A DNA stretch of 36,919 nucleotides. Origin: Fidelibacterota bacterium (GTDB taxonomy: Bacteria; Fidelibacterota; Marinisomatia; Marinisomatales; UBA1611). The notes beneath the pieces are model-generated. The model was not told the DNA's origin, did no database searches, and was given only the letters and a program-made list of their open reading frames with translations. The DNA lies in assembly GCA_018658715.1 (NCBI GenBank), contig JABHUQ010000005.1, positions 1 through 36,919 on the forward strand, written 5' to 3'. This document shows, in pieces, positions 33,662 to 36,919 of the stretch (position 1 is the first letter of the stretch; every line of letters starts with the position of its first letter). The position numbers and the translations under genes were made by a program.

Positions 33662-35368
33662 TTGAAATTAATTTGCAAAGGATTATGCGTATTTCTTGTC
33701 CTTCCATTATTAGCTAATCAGCCAAAAGTCCAATCTTCAGCTAATATCCTACTTGGATATGAAAAATTAGATTTCGGCCCCATAGATGGAACGGCTCATG
33801 CGTTAGAGATACTTCGGCATGGGAATACACTTCCGCTTCACATAAAAAATGAACTAATAGAATTTGGGTTTAATTTTGAATCTCAAAATGTTTCCCACAT
33901 CCGAAAAGATTCTTCAAATCTAGTTTATGAAACAACGCATTTTGCTATTCATTATGATCTTACAGGAACCCATGCAGTCAATGGAGAAGATATCAATGTA
34001 GATGGAATCCCGGATTATATCAATCAAGTAGCTTCTGTATTTGAATATGTATGGTCAGTTGAAATTGACTCACTTGGCTATAATGCTCCGCCAGAAGATG
34101 GTTTACAAGGCGGTTCAGGACTATATGATATTTACGTAGCCAATCTTCCTTCTCAATATTATGGATTAGCCTATACAACAACAGGTGCCACAGAAGAAAA
34201 TGCCTGTGCCAGTTATATTGAAATTCGAAATAATTATGATGCATCCTGGTTTCAAGACAAAACCGAGTTGGAAAATATTCAAGTGACTGCAGCACATGAA
34301 TTTTATCATGCAATTCAATTTGGATATAATTGTTACGAAGAAATATGGATGATGGAAGCTACTGCCGTTTGGATTGAAGACATTGTTTATGATCATATAA
34401 ATGATTTATACCGATATATGAATTCGTGGTTTATTCGTCCCGAAAAGTCACTAAATGATGAAACCAATGGATGTACCCATTGTTACGGTTCATTCATCTT
34501 TTTCCAATATATTAGCGAACATGTGGGTGGGCATGAAACTATTAAAAATATTTGGAATCATTCAAAATCATATGGGAATCAAGATTCACCAAAAGATTTT
34601 GCCGCCATCCAGGATGCGCTTGTAGAACATTCATCTACATTTCAATATACATTATCCAGTATGGCTGTTGCCAACAGACTATTAACGCCTTCCGAAGAAT
34701 CTGATCCTTATACCTACCAAGAAGCATCAGATTATCCTGTTTCAGCTCCTCCAACATCAGGAACCTTTTATTTCACTGGAGAAACAAGTATTGAACACCC
34801 CAACCCAGTGTATGATTATGGTAGTCGATATTTTTCGGTTCATACCAACGATCCCATGGATTTAATGATTATGGGCGAATCATTTTCAAATCTAGATTTA
34901 GATTTGAATGTTATCCTTTCTCTTGATAATGGGGATGTGGTTGTTCGAAATGGTGTTTCGGTAAATATTGACCCCGATTTAGGCATTGATTGGATTACCG
35001 CTGTTGTGACAGCCACGACAGATGCACAATCATCTTATACGTTTGATTTTGTTTTATCAGAAGGTTATTCAGAAGATTATAGCGTTTCCCAACTTTCACC
35101 TAATCCGTTTTATGGTTCTAGTAGCGAAACTGGGTCAATGAATATGGATATATTGGTTATTACACCCCAAACCATACGAATAGACATTTTTGATCTATTA
35201 GGACAAAATATTCAATCCTTTACAAATGATTATAATGAACCTACTTCTAACCAATTTTTATGGAATGGGAAAAACATGGGCGGTCAAAATGTGGCCAGTG
35301 GAATATATTTCATAAAGATTACAGGACAGGAAAAATCATCTAATCAAAAAGTGACAATTATACGATAA
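33662..35368 (+). CDS. Secreted HExxH metalloprotease-like protein with T9SS-type C-terminal domain
   Basis: The protein has 568 residues from a TTG at 33662; no ATG is available between the upstream in-frame stop (33638-33640) and the signal peptide (MKLICKGLCVFLVLPLLA). The zinc-binding motif is HEFYH at 212-216 within TAAHEFYHAIQFGYN, with a probable third ligand at E232 in MMEATAVWIED. The region before it (HYDLTGTHAVNGEDINVDG, then IPDYINQVA) matches a family described as MXAN_6640-type putative metalloproteases. The last about 85 residues (SPNPFYG, then FDLLGQNIQS, WNGKNMGGQNVASGIYFIKI) form a type IX secretion sorting domain, so it is likely exported and anchored or released at the cell surface. 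Substrate unknown. Confidence 0.85.
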   Translation: MKLICKGLCVFLVLPLLANQPKVQSSANILLGYEKLDFGPIDGTAHALEILRHGNTLPLHIKNELIEFGFNFESQNVSHIRKDSSNLVYETTHFAIHYDLTGTHAVNGEDINVDGIPDYINQVASVFEYVWSVEIDSLGYNAPPEDGLQGGSGLYDIYVANLPSQYYGLAYTTTGATEENACASYIEIRNNYDASWFQDKTELENIQVTAAHEFYHAIQFGYNCYEEIWMMEATAVWIEDIVYDHINDLYRYMNSWFIRPEKSLNDETNGCTHCYGSFIFFQYISEHVGGHETIKNIWNHSKSYGNQDSPKDFAAIQDALVEHSSTFQYTLSSMAVANRLLTPSEESDPYTYQEASDYPVSAPPTSGTFYFTGETSIEHPNPVYDYGSRYFSVHTNDPMDLMIMGESFSNLDLDLNVILSLDNGDVVVRNGVSVNIDPDLGIDWITAVVTATTDAQSSYTFDFVLSEGYSEDYSVSQLSPNPFYGSSSETGSMNMDILVITPQTIRIDIFDLLGQNIQSFTNDYNEPTSNQFLWNGKNMGGQNVASGIYFIKITGQEKSSNQKVTIIR

Positions 35369-35400
35369 TAAAAAAGGAGCAATTGCCCCTTTTTTATTAT
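35365..35400. terminator. Bidirectional terminator between convergent genes
   Basis: A nearly perfect inverted repeat runs from 35365 to 35400: five AT pairs, six A-T pairs, two G-C pairs, one A/C mismatch, then GC/GC around an AATT loop (35381-35384). A-rich and T-rich arms flank the GC core on both sides, so it can stop transcription from the plus-strand metalloprotease and the minus-strand surface protein. Confidence 0.85.
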
Positions 35401-35412
35401 TTATGAATTATA

Positions 35413-36919
35413 CTATTTCAGTAGAACCATCTTCTTGGTTTGCCTAAACTCGCCAGCCTGTATCGTATATAAATATAATCCTGCAGATACTGGTTTACCT
35501 TCATCGGTTGTGGCGTTCCATTGGATTGATTTATAACCGGCATTCTGTTGGCTGTTTACCATTGTCTTAACTACACGTCCCATCATATCGTAAATAGTTA
35601 TATTAACCAGTGCTTCTTCTGGTAAATCGTAGCGGAGAGTGGTAACTGGATTAAATGGGTTCGGGTAGTTTTGTCGCAGTGCATAAACTTCCGGAATCGG
35701 TTCTGCATCAATACTCAGTACTTGCGTACCAACACGTACTATTATCTCAGTACTAACAGATAGTGTAGTAGTGTTTACACTACGCATATCATCAAAATAC
35801 ACACCATCATTAATACTGTATCCTATATCATACTCATCAGGCACATTTTCAAAGGTCCAGCTGATTTGTGCTTCAGAGTCGCTGGATTCCATGGATAATA
35901 TCCATTCCTGGTACCCATTTGCAGAGACTTCCGCTCTTATATCTTTGGTAAACTTATCCCCGAGAAAATAATCCCACTCCGGATGAGCCGTAAATAAGGT
36001 GATATAAACCGGTCCAGGCGGATTGGGCGGATTAACTGCATCATGGTCAGCATCAAAACCATCTGTGGCAGTTTCAGCATAGCCGACCATCATCATTTCA
36101 TCATTGGCACCGTCTACTTCAGCATTAAAGGCAATCATCCAGCCTTCATCCCTGGAACGGGAATTGTCACTTCCATCATGCCGATGGATTGGAAAGGTCA
36201 TATCTACTCCTGTTTCTAGTACAGCCACCCAGTAACCACTCCAGGGTGAAAATGTGCTCGCAACTGCATAACCTGTACCACTGTATCCATAAATGCTATT
36301 TACCCAGCCCGCTGTTACAGCTTCCGCATATACCTTAGTCTCAGCATCCTTGGTAAAGGTCAAACTGTCTATACTGACGTCCAACACCAGTGGATTACTG
36401 ATCAGTTCCCAGCCCTGGGATAAGCTCATAGTAAAATCTGATACGATTGGCGTCCCTAGAACGTCAATAGTGGCACTCTGGGCTGCACCCAGCCAGTACC
36501 CTTCGCCTTCCAATAAAATCCCATCATAAGTATAGCCGTTATTAACATAGTCAAAGGTGTCCCAGTAATCACTGAAATCATCATCCAGGTTCACTGACAT
36601 GGTATCATTGGCAGGATTAATCGGGGCTCCCCATAGTGTCCATCCTGCAGTTACGGCTGAAGAAAGGCTATCCCCTGCTATGGCAAATACATAGTCACTT
36701 ACTTTTTCTACACTGTTTCCGGCATAATCCTGGGATTTGACTTTAAACTTCCCACCAGTTATTACAACAGCATCAGGAACTGTCCAGTTGTATCCGCTTA
36801 CTGTGCCTAAAGCTGCCTGCAGAGTATAGGTTGTACCACTGTCAGATGAGAAAGATACCAGTACAGAATCCACTTCGAAGCCGTCTGCGGCTGTCCAGCC
36901 CAGGCTGTGGGTGGAATCA
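35413..36919 (-). CDS. Large surface protein with T9SS C-terminal domain (5' part outside window)
   Basis: The open frame runs to the right edge, so the N-terminus is missing; about 502 codons are visible. A GTG at 36873 is internal because the same frame continues upstream (HSLGWTAADGFEVDSV). Visible parts are: a beta-sandwich-like segment (36650-36919), then two tandem modules with GWTLWGAP to GYWLG and GWELISNP to GYWVAV. A further domain with an aromatic-rich stretch follows, and finally a T9SS sorting domain with RQNYPNPFNPVTTLRYDLP and GLYLYTIQAGEF at the very end. It is probably an exported adhesin or enzyme. Lines I counted are 47-50% G+C, against about 32% in the neighbouring metalloprotease gene. 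Confidence 0.85.
   Translation of the reverse strand, partial: DSTHSLGWTAADGFEVDSVLVSFSSDSGTTYTLQAALGTVSGYNWTVPDAVVITGGKFKVKSQDYAGNSVEKVSDYVFAIAGDSLSSAVTAGWTLWGAPINPANDTMSVNLDDDFSDYWDTFDYVNNGYTYDGILLEGEGYWLGAAQSATIDVLGTPIVSDFTMSLSQGWELISNPLVLDVSIDSLTFTKDAETKVYAEAVTAGWVNSIYGYSGTGYAVASTFSPWSGYWVAVLETGVDMTFPIHRHDGSDNSRSRDEGWMIAFNAEVDGANDEMMMVGYAETATDGFDADHDAVNPPNPPGPVYITLFTAHPEWDYFLGDKFTKDIRAEVSANGYQEWILSMESSDSEAQISWTFENVPDEYDIGYSINDGVYFDDMRSVNTTTLSVSTEIIVRVGTQVLSIDAEPIPEVYALRQNYPNPFNPVTTLRYDLPEEALVNITIYDMMGRVVKTMVNSQQNAGYKSIQWNATTDEGKPVSAGLYLYTIQAGEFRQTKKMVLLK

Noticed and set aside
36859-36873. GTG at 36873 as the true start of the right-edge surface protein
   Set aside because: The same frame stays open to the window edge and continues the same domain pattern upstream, so the gene is simply cut by the edge.

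Overview
This window looks like chromosome from an AT-rich, Gram-negative bacterium of the Fibrobacteres-Chlorobi-Bacteroidetes (FCB) group. Candidatus Marinimicrobia (SAR406) is my best guess, but that rests on protein style rather than a marker-gene tree. The evidence is a Bacteroidetes-type bat (aerotolerance) operon, a PorV/PorQ-type outer-membrane protein, secreted proteins ending in type IX secretion (T9SS)-style C-terminal domains (YPNPFNP motif), a Bacteroidetes-like -33/-7 promoter, many starts with weak Shine-Dalgarno sites, and frequent TTG start codons. Gene density is very high. No gap exceeds about 165 bases, and I see no rRNA, tRNA, CRISPR, insertion sequence, integrase or phage gene.

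Layout by apparent transcription unit (all minus strand up to 32705). (1) 1-3125: batA-batB-batC-batD, the last cut by the left edge. (2) 3266-16489: a run of 17 genes with gaps of at most about 18 bases: yicC, gmk, rpoZ, family-4 uracil-DNA glycosylase, dnaB, relA/spoT, HU, ruvX, lnt, a DUF5683-like protein, ecfT, truA, htrA, psd, pssA, DUF4321 and tatA. It has a good promoter candidate at its head (16515-16546) and a terminator-like hairpin at its tail (3196-3239). (3) 16599-24677: an MFS transporter, selA, selB, mutS and a PorV-like protein. (4) 24737-28466: the classic ffh-rpsP-khpA-rimM-trmD-rplS unit, closed by a strong terminator. (5) 28585-32705: yebC, ruvC, ruvA, an aminotransferase and gcvT. 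(6) Plus strand, 32870-35368: a secreted AMIN-like protein, a 30-residue membrane peptide and a secreted HExxH metalloprotease with a T9SS-like tail. (7) From 35413 to the right edge, minus strand: the C-terminal part of a large surface protein of clearly higher GC content.

Most of the window is housekeeping: replication and repair (dnaB, ung4, ruvA, ruvC, ruvX, mutS), translation (SRP, S16, L19, tRNA and ribosome modification, selenocysteine insertion), stringent response, and envelope building (phosphatidylethanolamine synthesis, lipoprotein acylation, Tat export, HtrA quality control). I did not find an evident new multi-gene system.

The observations most worth a second look are: a MutS whose Walker A lysine is replaced by glutamate; a ribosomal protein S16 with eight copies of an acidic, Ala/Pro-containing hexapeptide tail; a selA-selB pair joined to mutS; a terminator-like hairpin ending 9 bases before the MFS start codon; TTGA stop/start overlaps at three junctions; and the abrupt compositional change at the right edge.
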